The position numbers and the translations under genes were made by a program. From positions 10,599,001 to 10,663,000 of the forward strand of contig NC_079875.1 in NCBI RefSeq assembly GCF_029227915.1: 64,000 bases of DNA, in the 5' to 3' direction. The notes below the pieces were generated by a model. The model saw nothing but the letters and a program-made list of their open reading frames with translations. It did not search any database and had not been told where the DNA came from. The stretch comes from Hydractinia symbiolongicarpus. Its lineage: Eukaryota > Cnidaria > Hydrozoa > Anthoathecata > Hydractiniidae. Position 1 is the stretch's first letter, and the number at the start of each line of letters is the position of its first letter. Positions 33,504-43,887 of the stretch are shown in pieces.

Positions 33504-35990
33504 TGAACTTTTATATATAGACTTTGTATCAATTTTTAATCTGATGGATTCAAAAAGATTTTTGGCTTAGCATGAGGCTAGTGATTTTTACAGAGAGGAT
33601 GATTATCGCATATGGTGTATAGGACAGGAAAAACAACCCTCATTAGAAATACTATCCTTGTTTTCTAATTTAGTTGGAACACACGAGTTCTTTAAATTCT
33701 ACATCCTTGTCCTGTCCTAATGCTGGTACACTTTTTTCAACCTCGTTCCAACGACTGGTTAGGCTTTTTATATTTGAATAAAAGCCTAGCAAGTTCTGGG
33801 GACGAGATTGAAAAGGCCTGGGATCAAGCGTGATATGTTGAGTATCAGTAGTATCAATAATAAGTTTCGTTATGCATTCAAACATGAAGAAAGTGTCAGA
33901 GGATAATTTTAAAACCAGAAGTGATAGAAGCTAACTTTGTTTTTGGAAACAAACTTCGCTCTAGAAAAAAAATGCAATAGCTTTAAAATGAAATGGAACT
34001 GTCTTCTCATAACTTGCGTCGCTACGAAACAAAATACACATTATGTTCCCTCTTGCTAAGCAATTCCTAATGTTTGATACTTCGCTACTCATATCTGCGT
34101 TAAAATGCAATGTAAACCAACCTTTATTGATAGCTATCTGCTCACTTACCTGAGATTCTGTGTTTCACTAAAACAAGGTTCTCCGAGAATGAAAAAATAT
34201 AAAGATGCACACATATTTAAACTAATTTATGCAGTGATAATTGGCGTTAATTATTACAATTTATACGTAGATGGTACATGAAATGTTGTGAATAAACAAA
34301 TGGCAGATGGTTTATGAAGTGGAAATCCGATGAGGCAAGCTTTAATGTGTTTGTGTGGATATTTTGACAAATATGTGTTTTTAGGAAAGCTTGTATGTTA
34401 TTTTCACACTAGAAGAGAGCTAATTGACAGTTTGAATATCATTTATCATTTTTAGAAGGTAACAAATACGAGACGTTCCAAGTGTATCCCTTTCGATACT
34501 TCCTGTTAACAGATTGATACAATGCCATGATTGTTCTAATTTGCATGAAAGATGTAAAACTAAGTAGAGTCACGGAAGCAAGGGGGGTAGTTGTATATAT
34601 TGCTAAACAATGGTTCTTGTCGTATTTTGAAATATCTAGCGCTTTTTTTTTCTTCGAAATAAACAAAAGTCTTAGATTTTAAGGCTGGCTCGCCAATCCT
34701 TAAAATTATACTTTTGGGTTCCTAAAATTTTTCTTATGATGGAAAAGTCAGGAATAAAATATACATTTTGAGCTTCAGACGTCAATTATTTGAGCCTCGA
34801 AGTTCTTTAAGAGTTGCTTGAAAATTCAAAAGCTATTTATTATCAACTTGAACTTCTAAAGCTCCAGCTCAGCCTTATTTTCTTGTAGGAAACATTTTTT
34901 TATCCATCAGTTAGAGCATGAGGCACATTGTGGCTACGTACCGTTTCTTTACTATTTTTATCAGATACATCCTCATATTTTTCAAATTCAAATTTTATTC
35001 TTATTTCTATGCAAATAAAATAAAAAAATTAAAATTAAAATCAATAAAAATGAAATAAAAAAAATTAAAACAAACCCTAACACCTCGTGTGAATAAACAC
35101 ACAATTCTGTTTTACGGCCAACTACGATTCGTGTTCACATATTCTATCTATTCTTCTTATCTATTTCTATTTTGTTCTCAAAGATTCACATTCCTCTGAC
35201 TACTTTTTTTATTAAGCGCCTACAAAAAAAAATCACCGAAATTCGCGGTCTAAGTATTAACTAAACAATACATTGAAGATGAGATGATAATTAACATGCG
35301 TGATTCATCAAGTAAACGAACTTTTTTTGTGTGTTGTTATTCAAAAACTTGGATTATCTTCCAAAAATTTGTATGATCCTTTTAAACAGAGAAGACACAC
35401 AAACTGGGGAAGCTTAATGTTATTAAACTTGCTCAAACATCTTTTTGGGACTTTTAGACAGAATTAGCACTAAAATTTTACTTCGTCCACGAAGCCTAAT
35501 GCGATTTTTAGGATTACCTCAATTTTGGTAAGATACAACAATTTTTATCTTTAAATCACTCTTATTCTACCGGTCGGCAAATATCACGTGATAATTTTAA
35601 ACCAATTACAAAGCAGCAGTTCTTAAGGTAAACATTATGATTTGAGTGAAGACACGACATTCACGCGATCAATTTTTCGCAAAAAGGGGGTAAATTTTTC
35701 ATAAAATCTTTGTTTTTTAACTTCTAGCCTGACATATTGTGTAGTTTTTTTTGTTAATTTAGATACTTGTTTAATCAAAGCTTTTTCTGTGAGAGTTAGA
35801 CTGTGAAATATTCGTGTTTTCCCTCAACCGAAAGTGGTACTACGTGACATTCCGACTAAACGAACGTAACATTAGGGCATGTGCATTTTTTATATTACAT
35901 TTAACATCTGATTACTTTTATTTTGTAATACGGGAAGAAACACACTACCCAACTTTGAAATTTGAAAAACAGTTGAATTTACTGGTGGTC
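33504..35990. other. Gene-poor stretch
   Basis: No conserved gene is recognised. One AACCTCG-family element lies at 33738-33810 (CAACCTCGTTCC to CTGGGGACGAGATTG). A run of A/T-only low-complexity sequence occurs near 34980-35075. The rest shows nothing I can name. Confidence 0.45.
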
Positions 35991-36032
35991 CAAAAATAAA
36001 AAAACCTGTTGAAACAGGTTTTTTTATTTTTG
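35991..36032. repeat. Perfect 20-bp stem hairpin
   Basis: Arms CAAAAATAAAAAAACCTGTT (35991-36010) and AACAGGTTTTTTTATTTTTG (36013-36032) are exact reverse complements with a 2-nt loop. This is far longer than chance inverted repeats nearby. It could be a collapsed palindromic element; no host gene is adjacent. Confidence 0.75.
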
Positions 36033-36180
36033 TTCTAGCTCGGTTGACAGATATTATTATACGTTCATATGAGGCGAGCAAAAGATTTTCTGAAACAAGG
36101 CGAGAACTTGCCTAAATAAGGCAGCGCGATCAATCGGACCAACTCTTCTCCATATGAACAAAACAATATTTTCACATGAG

Positions 36181-36345
36181 AGATTATTATTACTACTATT
36201 ATTTACTTAGGATAGCTTCTTTAATTCCTAATAGAACTGTTATCAATGTTGGTCCTACGAAGGGGGTGCTAGTGCATTTGAAGCACCTATTTGTTCAAAA
36301 CAATCGCTCAACTAAACCACCACAGAGGAAATCAATGCCATTCTC
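36181..36345 (-). mobile_element. tRNA-derived SINE, copy 1
   Basis: On the minus strand it has an A box TAGTTGAGCGA (36314-36304), a B box-like GCTTCAAATGC (36283-36273), a body containing GATAACAGTTCTATTAGGA, and a tail of TAR triplets ending at 36181. About 165 bp. A second copy at 45886-46080 shares the head and the GATAACAGT block. Confidence 0.6.
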
Positions 36346-36381
36346 TTGCTGATCTTTAGGCAGAAAAGAAAGACACACACT

Positions 36382-36490
36382 GTTCAATAATACCATTTCT
36401 TTGTAAGCCGATTTGATAATTTATTTTGTTTCTACACAACTGTAACGCTACGTAATCTTATTGAAAAATAAATTAATAATTCGTCAATCT
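36382..36490 (+). repeat. Dispersed direct repeat, copy 1
   Basis: Closely matches 38087-38196 in the same orientation: GTTCAATAATA, TTTGTAAGCCGATTTGAT, CAACTG, AACGCTACGTAATCTTATTG and AAATAAATTAATAATT in order. The two copies are only 1.7 kb apart and differ by scattered substitutions. The 390-bp MITE begins just after copy 1. Confidence 0.7.
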
Positions 36491-36510
36491 AAAAATGAAT
36501 TGTTTTTCAG

Positions 36511-36899
36511 TATGGAGGGCATCCATTGAGTGCGTACGCACCAAACTGCTCATTTTCGACCCTTCCTCCCCCTGTACGATTTTTCTCTGACACCCTCCCT
36601 TGCGCCTATACACATACATTCACCCACTCCTTCCCCTTCCCACTTGATCAAGTGATTTTTTTAGTGAAACCCTACGTAAGTCTCTTACAGAGACATTACA
36701 GATCAAATAATAATAACAATAGTCTATAAAAGATTTGCAAATGGACACGATATCGAAATATAAAAATGTAAAAAAGAAAATAGAATAACAGACGGTCACA
36801 GTGTGTACGCACGCACCTCCTTCCTTGTACGCACCTGTATGATTTTAGTCTCACAACCCTCCCCCAGATGCGTACGTATTTTATGGATGCTCCCATATG
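36511..36899. mobile_element. 390-bp MITE with 30-bp terminal inverted repeats
   Basis: The left end reads TATGGAGGGCATCCATTGAG followed by TGCGTACGCACC. The reverse complement of the right end reads CATATGGGAGCATCCATAAA followed by ATACGTACGCATC. The interior repeats a CTGTACGATTTT-CTCTGACACCCTCCC phrase twice with drift and is CT-rich. There is no transposase. A clear target duplication was not found. Confidence 0.65.
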
Positions 36900-38086
36900 C
36901 ACTTAAATAACCACCAAACCTATTTTTGTGGACAGTTTGTCCACGTATTTTCTTTTTCAATTATAAACTTAAAGGTTTGTTTCGATTTTCGCAAACTGTT
37001 TATTTTTCGAATTTTCATGTATTTTAATATTTGGAAAAAGAATTAGGATTCACTTGAAACTATCAAAGCTGTGATATTTCTTGTGTATAAAAAAAACATT
37101 ACATTTGAAAGAGCGTGATTGGATATTTAAGACCTCATCTGATTGATGGATAATAACATATGTCATGTTGAAATTTAGTGGGTGAAAGAGAAGAGTTGTC
37201 TTACTATCAAAAAATTGACATATCTGTTTCCTGGAACGCCTACTGTACTGTGAACCAACTTTGAAAAAACGGGTACAAAAGAGATAGATTTGACATATGT
37301 TCGTATTGATTTAAATGGAAGAAACATCTGCGGTTTTATGCTAATTTAGATATCTGCATATGATATCATGCATGGCAAGTATTTCGCATTTTTGTCTTTT
37401 AAAAATATAAAAATCTTTTAAATCTTTTGTTCTGAAAGTTCGCCTTGTTTAGTAGACCACAGCAGGAAAGTTCTACAAAATTTTAAATTATTTCTAACAT
37501 GCGCGATAATTACCTTCAAGGAAAAAATCTTCGCAATAAATTTTATAAAGAAATTGATTTTTGCTTTAAATTAAATGTCACTTTAAAATAGCCATTTTAG
37601 ATTTTCTAACACACCTTTAGCCAAAGAATTGCATGTTTGTCACAGAAAAAAAACAACACGAAAAATAATACATCTTAACGATGCGAGTAAAAATAAAAAC
37701 AATGTGGAACAAAGAAGGATAATTTACCTTAACTATGAACAACGTAAATCTTCTTGCTTCGTTCTCTTACTAGAGCTGAAACAAAGTAAAACCAAAAAAT
37801 ATCATTAATACACAGCCATCTAACTTATAATTACTGTGATATCAACACATTAGAATGCATTATTATATTTAGGCTCATCTCCTCTAGGCCTAAAAAATCT
37901 ACTTCCAGACAATCAAAACACTTAGAATCATTTCGCTTAGTGAAAATGATCCTTTATTATTTAGTTCCTCTGCTCAGATGAATAAAAAAAATTATATAAA
38001 CTAAGATATAAGAACACGCACTATCCATTTCCTGATAAAGTCTCACAAAACAACTTTTTTAATTTGCGTTTTTGCGTTTTATTTTT

Positions 38087-38196
38087 GTTCAATAATATCA
38101 TTTCTTTTGTAAGCCGATTTGATTATTTATTTCGTTCCTAGACAACTGCAACGCTACGTAATCTTATTGAGAAATAAATTAATAATTTCCTAATTT
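38087..38196 (+). repeat. Dispersed direct repeat, copy 2
   Basis: Counterpart of 36382-36490; see that entry for the shared blocks. No gene overlaps. Confidence 0.7.
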
Positions 38197-38394
38197 TTTT
38201 GAATTTTAATAATATAGTGAAAGAAGAATAAAAATCATCATTCGGGGTCGTTGATAAGACTCTCATTTAAATAATGAATATGGTAAATTATGTAATAGAG
38301 TCACTGGTACGAAAAAAAACGATCAAAAAAGCTTTTATTTTACAAACTACTTTTAAAAAGAGGGTTCATTTACATTCAATTATTTATTTATTTT

Positions 38395-38820
38395 TTATTC
38401 ATATAAGGACGTTATGGAATGACGCAAATTTGGATGATTTAAGCAATGTTCAGGTGTAAAATACCGCGTGTTGGTTTTATAACATACCACTATAGGTTGA
38501 ATATAAAATTTCGAGAGTGATGAACTGCTGCTGGTAGTAAAAAATACCGTGGTTAATGGTAAAAGATATCGAGGGTAATAATAAAAACCTGCCGCAGGCG
38601 ATGGTATAAAAAACCGAAATAATGGTACAAAATAATGCGGGTAAAGATAGAAACTCTCCCTGGATAATAGCAAAATATCCGCGGGAGACGGTATAAAATA
38701 GCACAGGTAATGGTATAAACTGCCGCGGTTAATGGCATAGAATACCGCGGGTAAATCAAACAAGACAAATGCAAAAACAATATAAGAAAGTATTTTAGTT
38801 CTTGCCCTCTTCCCAATCAT
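38395..38820 (-). CDS. Doubtful: signal-peptide-like frame running into a minisatellite
   Basis: An ATG at 38820 opens a 141-codon frame. The first 25 residues resemble a signal peptide (RTKILSYIVFAFVLFDLPAV). The next roughly 75 residues are encoded by the 22-bp minisatellite at 38535-38753 and are rich in Tyr, Phe, Pro and Leu. Because the repeat lacks stops in all three minus-strand frames, the long frame is not evidence of coding. The start could be a genuine first exon, since secreted-peptide genes lie on the same strand at 32.4 and 43.9 kb, but no donor site is convincing. Confidence 0.2.
   Translation of the reverse strand: MIGKRARTKILSYIVFAFVLFDLPAVFYAINRGSLYHYLCYFIPSPADILLLSRESFYLYPHYFVPLFRFFIPSPAAGFYYYPRYLLPLTTVFFTTSSSSSLSKFYIQPIVVCYKTNTRYFTPEHCLNHPNLRHSITSLYE
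38535..38753. repeat. 22-bp minisatellite, open in three frames
   Basis: About ten degenerate units of minus-strand consensus CCGCGGTATTTTATACCATTA. Most are exactly 22 bp. Because 22 is one more than a multiple of three, each frame cycles through all three phases every 66 bp, and no phase contains a stop, so overlapping open frames of 75-141 codons appear. Confidence 0.8.
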
Positions 38821-38861
38821 CGCGGATTTACAGGTGAGTAAATGTCGCCTCGCTTTTTAAA

Positions 38862-38942
38862 AACCTCGTCTGCAGAACTTGTTAGGAATTTTTATATTTG
38901 AATGGCCTGTAAAACAACTTACAAGTCCTGGGAACAAGATTG
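38862..38942. mobile_element. Short inverted-repeat element (AACCTCG family)
   Basis: Left end AAACCTCGTCTGCAGAACTTG and right end CAAGTCCTGGGAACAAGATTG are imperfect inverted repeats. The interior (TTTTTATATTTGAATGGCC) resembles the unit at 33738-33810. Confidence 0.55.
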
Positions 38943-41900
38943 GATTATAAAGTCTTTGCGCTGCTCCCGAATCTCTGGAAGCTAATGGTAGTTCAACATC
39001 TCACTTCTAAAAAATACATAAATACCTCTTTTTATTTCACTCTCTCTTTTTTCAAAACTGCAATGTAAATTTTCTTTTTATACGCGTTATTTAAATGGTC
39101 CTGAGTTATAAATATTTCAAAAATTTCAATGATTTATATGCTTGTCAATTTCACAAGAGTTCACTTTCACTGCCAGATGTCAAAATGATGAGCCTCCCAT
39201 CTGTCACATCCGATGAAAGCCGTTTTTAGAATCACGTACGTAATTTAGTTTTCCGAATTTTTAATTATTATTTGAATTAATGAGATGATTTTGCAGTCAC
39301 GATTTACTTTTACATATTTATTAACACTGCTTTTGACTAAATTAAAAAAAAGCCGTCACCTAAATTTTTTTCTTTCCAATTTTGAGTTTTCCGGATTAGA
39401 AAAACACCGTGGGGACAGGAATGCCTAGATGTATGCACGTGATATTGTACAATGACTCTCAGTTTAAAAATGCTTCAAAACATTAATTAAATTGCTACAA
39501 ATCCAATTTCAAGTCTTCGGACGAAGAAGGAACAACTTGACAAGTCGTTTTAGAACGAAAATTATTATATTATAAAAAAAATTGCAGGTTGGTCCGCAGG
39601 TCACCCTTGCTTAAAGCCATTTAAAGCTAACTCGGTAAAAAGCAAATTCATTAGGATAGGGTTCGATAGAATAATGCAGTATACATATTCACTTTGAGCA
39701 AATTTCATTTCGACTGTGTCTGTTTTGCTCACGTTATTAAAAATGTTACCAAGATGTACAACGACAACTAAATTTTGCTTTGCAATTCTATAATGAAGAG
39801 TCAAATGAATAGAAATATATCCTGTCATTTGGACATAATTGAATCATGTAGGGACTTTGTTACTTTAGTTGCAGCACAGAATTGCTGGGATGTTAAGGCG
39901 ATAGCAACACAAAACTGCTAAACATTTTAAAGGAGATAAAATGTTAACTGGCTATGCCCCTGTTTAAACAAGGGCGTACTGAAGGAGTAACACATTTAAT
40001 CCACTAATGGGTTAAATGCTATAAATAAGGATTTATCGTCATGAAGATATCTAAAACCTCGATAATGCCCTTTATAACGTTGATGTTAGCATTTCTTCGT
40101 GCTTCGTGTTGACAAGGGTTTCAGCAGGACAATAAGCAATATATTTTATATTGGGAGAAGAAATTATGGAAAATATGTCAAAAAATTTCGCAAACCTTTG
40201 AACTGATTTGGTCAATAAATGTTTTCTTATTTACATTTGCAAAGACGAACATGGTGTAACTCTCAACAGCTGCTCCCCGTCATGGCAGCTCTGCTGAATG
40301 AGAAAAATGTGTTACAAACTATCCTTTGTTATGTCGGCCTTTAAATCATGATCTCCTGGTTAGTATGGCGGTTAATGTAAGTAAAACGAGTCGGTTAGTG
40401 CATTAGTTTGGAGTATCAGGTAAACTATTTGATCGGATGAAATTATGTGTGGTATAGGGGTTCACTGTGTTCTTACTTCTTGTAATAAAAGATTAAAAAA
40501 GCGGTACCTTGATTTTTACAAGAATTGATTGGGGAAAAATTAACTTTATCGCAAAACTAACTTCTGGATAATCGCAAAAATAGGTATCGAACAAAAATAA
40601 AAGGTTTAAAATTTTTGAATACGATGTATGAAATGATGATGTTAAAAAAGGTAATCTACCTTGCGTTATTTTGAAAACCATTATTATTTGTCGTCATTTT
40701 CCTTAGATTTCACAAATAAGTCTGCTAAGCACAACTAATAATTCTTACTTTTTCTCGTGTTAGCTTCCGATTACAAAACTAAAGTAACTTTGGCGACTGA
40801 CAAACAATTGCAAATTTAAGAGAAAAGATTTTTGCAAATAAATTCGCAAAAATCACAAATTTTGAATGGTTTTAGAAAGTTTGTTAACAGTTATTACACG
40901 AAACATTAAAGAAAAAAGAATAAAACTGACATAAAGATTTTTTTATTTAAAAAGAGAAAAAGGATCGGTCTGAAATACAGTGAATAAGGGATTAAGCGCC
41001 CGGGGGGCTTAATTAAAAATTTAACCCTGACAAAAGGCGCTTATTTGGCAGGGGCGGTTAATTCAACAGAAGCAATTATTAAATTTTTTTTCAAAAAAGT
41101 AAATTCTTTAAATTTTATTCATTTCTCATAATTTTTATTATTGAAAAATAGTAATACAAACATCGGAAATCGCAAAAAAAAATTTTTGCAAATTTTTTTT
41201 CTGTTATGTATAATGTAATGCAACTTGTATAAAAACGATTCAATCAAAGAATTTTTGTTGCGCAGAAATATATTTTTAGATGCAAAACCAACTTCCACAA
41301 ATGTCTTCCCTCAAAATTAAAGTTCTTCATTCTCTATTTACGACAGGAATTATAACTGATGAAGTTTCCAACTACATAGCAATAAACAACATATTAAAAT
41401 TTGGTTTTTATTATTCTTTTTGTACAATAATTATTCCAGATAAATTTATATATTTACATGTTCTTTTTCTTCGTTTTGCTCAGCTGCTAAAACATTAAGA
41501 AAAAGAAAAACTAATAACAGTATAAAAATCACCAATCTATACATCAGGGTTGAGTTTTGTTGCTATTGACAACTTGACATATGTCAAAACATGAATTTTG
41601 ATGCCTCCTGTTTTGAACGGTCATCAATTGTGTTATTTGAAGGGGGATACCATCTGGGAAGTTAATATTTTTCCAGAGAATGGCAAAGCAATTCTAAGTA
41701 AAGTCATTTGTAATTCAGACCACAATTTATTTCTTCTAAAGAGGTCGCAGCGCCGATGAGAGACAGAAAGTCCTGGGAATGAGATTGAAGAGGTTGGTCT
41801 CGTTTTTACGTAGATTTCAGTAGATTAAGTATACTGTGTTTATATAAGTCGCAAATGATAGACATGATCGCTTCGATTGACTCGTTTTTTGCGCTGTTGT

Positions 41901-43430
41901 TACTGTCATCATTGCTAGTGTTACTACCGTTGTTGTCACGTTGGTTGCTAACGTTATCATTGTTGACGTTATATCGTTGCTATCGTCGCTGTCGTTACCG
42001 TCGTTGTCGTTGCTATCGTTACGGTTGTCGGTTAACTGTACTTACAATCGTTACTGTCACTTTCGTTGTAATTATTTCCGTTGTCGTTGCTCTCGTTATT
42101 ATGGTCGTTGCTGTCACTATTATCGTTAACGTTTTTTATCGTTCTCCTTTTTTGTCGCTATCGTCGCGATCATGTTCTTCTTTGTCGTTGTCGTTGTTGT
42201 TGTCGTTACCAGTGTTGTTATTGACAATAATTTGTTTTATAAAATTATCCTCCTTTGCACCTTGTTTACAGATTAATAATAAATATTTAAGTCTCGACAA
42301 TTGGGCGTGATGAAGAGACTTTTTTTTTATTTTTATATATTTACTTACCATTATTTCCAGCCATTTCTTTTTAGTTTAAATATTCTTTTTAACATATCCC
42401 GTTTTTGTTCTGCTAAACTGAGAAGATCACGAAGACTCTACAGAGAAATAAAACTTAAAACTAAATTCCAATAAAATTAGAAATTATACTCGTGGTCAAT
42501 TAATTAATCACTAGAATTATTATTAACACTTCAGTCTTCCATTGCGTCCTTCGCAACCTCTTACACCCTTCCCTCTCAACTGTCCCCTCCCTTCTCCCCC
42601 TCGACCCCCTTACGCCCTCTTTGTACTGAATTTTTATTTCCCCCCCCCCCCCCCTCCCCTCTTTTGTAATTTAGTATGTAACTACATTAAGGACAGTTTT
42701 GTTTCAATTTTCGTTCAAAATGAGGTGATGGGCAAGAAATTTTATTACTTTTGTTCCCTTCCTATTACAAGAAAATTTTGTACATAAAAAAGTCAATTTA
42801 TAAAAAGTTATGACGTTAAGAAAATAAATAAATAATGACGTTAGTATGCATAGAAGTGCAGTGACTTATTTGATCATTATTTTAACCCTATTCCTGTTTG
42901 GGTGGGGGGGGGGGGGCAGATAGGGGGTGATATAGCCTATCGTCTTTTTAGCTTGGTATTTTGTTACTTTCCTAGCTCTAATTTCCTGGCCAAAGAGTTA
43001 TTGCATTCCAGGCAATTATGTGATTGCATTCCAAACAATTGTACACAAATAATTTCCGGAATCGCAAAGTTAAGCCAAGTTTTCCCATTTTTGCAAATTT
43101 GATGACGTCATTGGTAAAATGCTAAGACGAGCATTTTTTGACTAAGTCAATAATTAAGGACTTGGAGAAATTAAAACTTCGTTCCTACATATACACTCTT
43201 TCAAGCAACACTGTACAACACAAGAAAACTACATCTACAATTCTGTTTAGAATTTTAAAAAATGAGCTTTTATTGATTATTCCACGAAAGAGTTAACAGC
43301 AGTGCCTTTCTAATGCTCTGCTGTAAAAGATGTAATGATTTTAATGCGTCTCCTACCAATCTTATGGTGGAAATTGGTGGAAAGTCTCCCCACAGACAAA
43401 ACCATGGTTGGCCCTCACTACGTTTAGCAA
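38943..43430. other. Gene-poor stretch
   Basis: No conserved gene is recognised. It holds a compound GTT/GTC/GTA repeat (41885-42225), a C15 tract (42640-42654), a G13 tract (42904-42916) and a partial AACCTCG-family end near 41780. Several TTTTTGCAAA words near 40830-41190 belong to a diffuse dispersed family. Confidence 0.45.
41885..42225. repeat. Compound trinucleotide (GTT/GTC/GTA)n repeat
   Basis: Almost every third position keeps the pattern GTN or CGTNGT for about 340 bp, with T/C/A drift. The 151-codon plus-strand frame across it (Leu, Val and Ser rich) is a product of the repeat and not called as a gene. Confidence 0.7.
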
Positions 43431-43432
43431 AT

Positions 43433-43887
43433 TCAACTTCTTCCACCCGAACCAGCTGAAAAGAACTCCATTGCATCCTCCATCAGCTTCTAAACTTCCA
43501 ACTGTTAGGATGGAATCCAAAGAGACAAATAAAACTTCCCGTTACTTACTTGATTATATCATCATTTTGATAAAAACTAACGCGAAAATATTTTAAAGTC
43601 CCTCAGAACTAATTCAGGCAATCAACATTTAGTTAACGCATGTTTTCTACACATGTTAACATACCCCATAAAACTTCAGTGATAACTTTTTAGAGTTTCC
43701 AATTAAAACATCATAAAATCTAAGCAAACCCAAACAAATATCAACCTACCAATTCATTAGTTCCATCTCTCTTTCCCCATTTTGTATCCACTCTATGTGT
43801 TTGACCCATGAACGAGAGTGTAAAAACGCATTCAAGAAAGATAGCTGATATCACCAAAGACAACACCAATGTTCGAAGTTTCGCCAT
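43433..43887 (-). CDS. Secreted GKRD peptide precursor 2 (64 aa), two exons
   Basis: Exons 43887-43750 and 43489-43433 join in phase 0 (donor GTAGGT, acceptor GAAGTTTAG) into 64 residues. Residues 1-23 form a signal peptide (MAKLRTLVLSLVISAIFLEC). Gly-Lys-Arg-Asp lies at 38-41, one residue from its place in the gene at 32023-32390, preceded by the same VF-L-S-G-H spacing. After cleavage and amidation the N-terminal product would end in Lys-Trp-amide. Exon 2 begins KLMEDAM, echoing KFHDAM in the paralogue. A second acceptor (TTCTTTTCAG, exon from 43459) in the same phase would give an unrelated, longer tail ending at 43270; the paralogue comparison favours the first. Family unknown; neuropeptide-like processing is inference. 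Confidence 0.55.

Noticed and set aside
36001-36032. Bacterial-type intrinsic terminator (GC stem followed by T run)
   Set aside because: The surrounding DNA is clearly eukaryotic nuclear; the stem is mostly A/T and perfectly palindromic through the T run, as in a fold-back repeat.
41855-42310. 151-codon plus-strand open frame, Leu/Val/Ser rich
   Set aside because: It is generated by the compound GTT/GTC/GTA repeat; no start context, splice signals or family resemblance.
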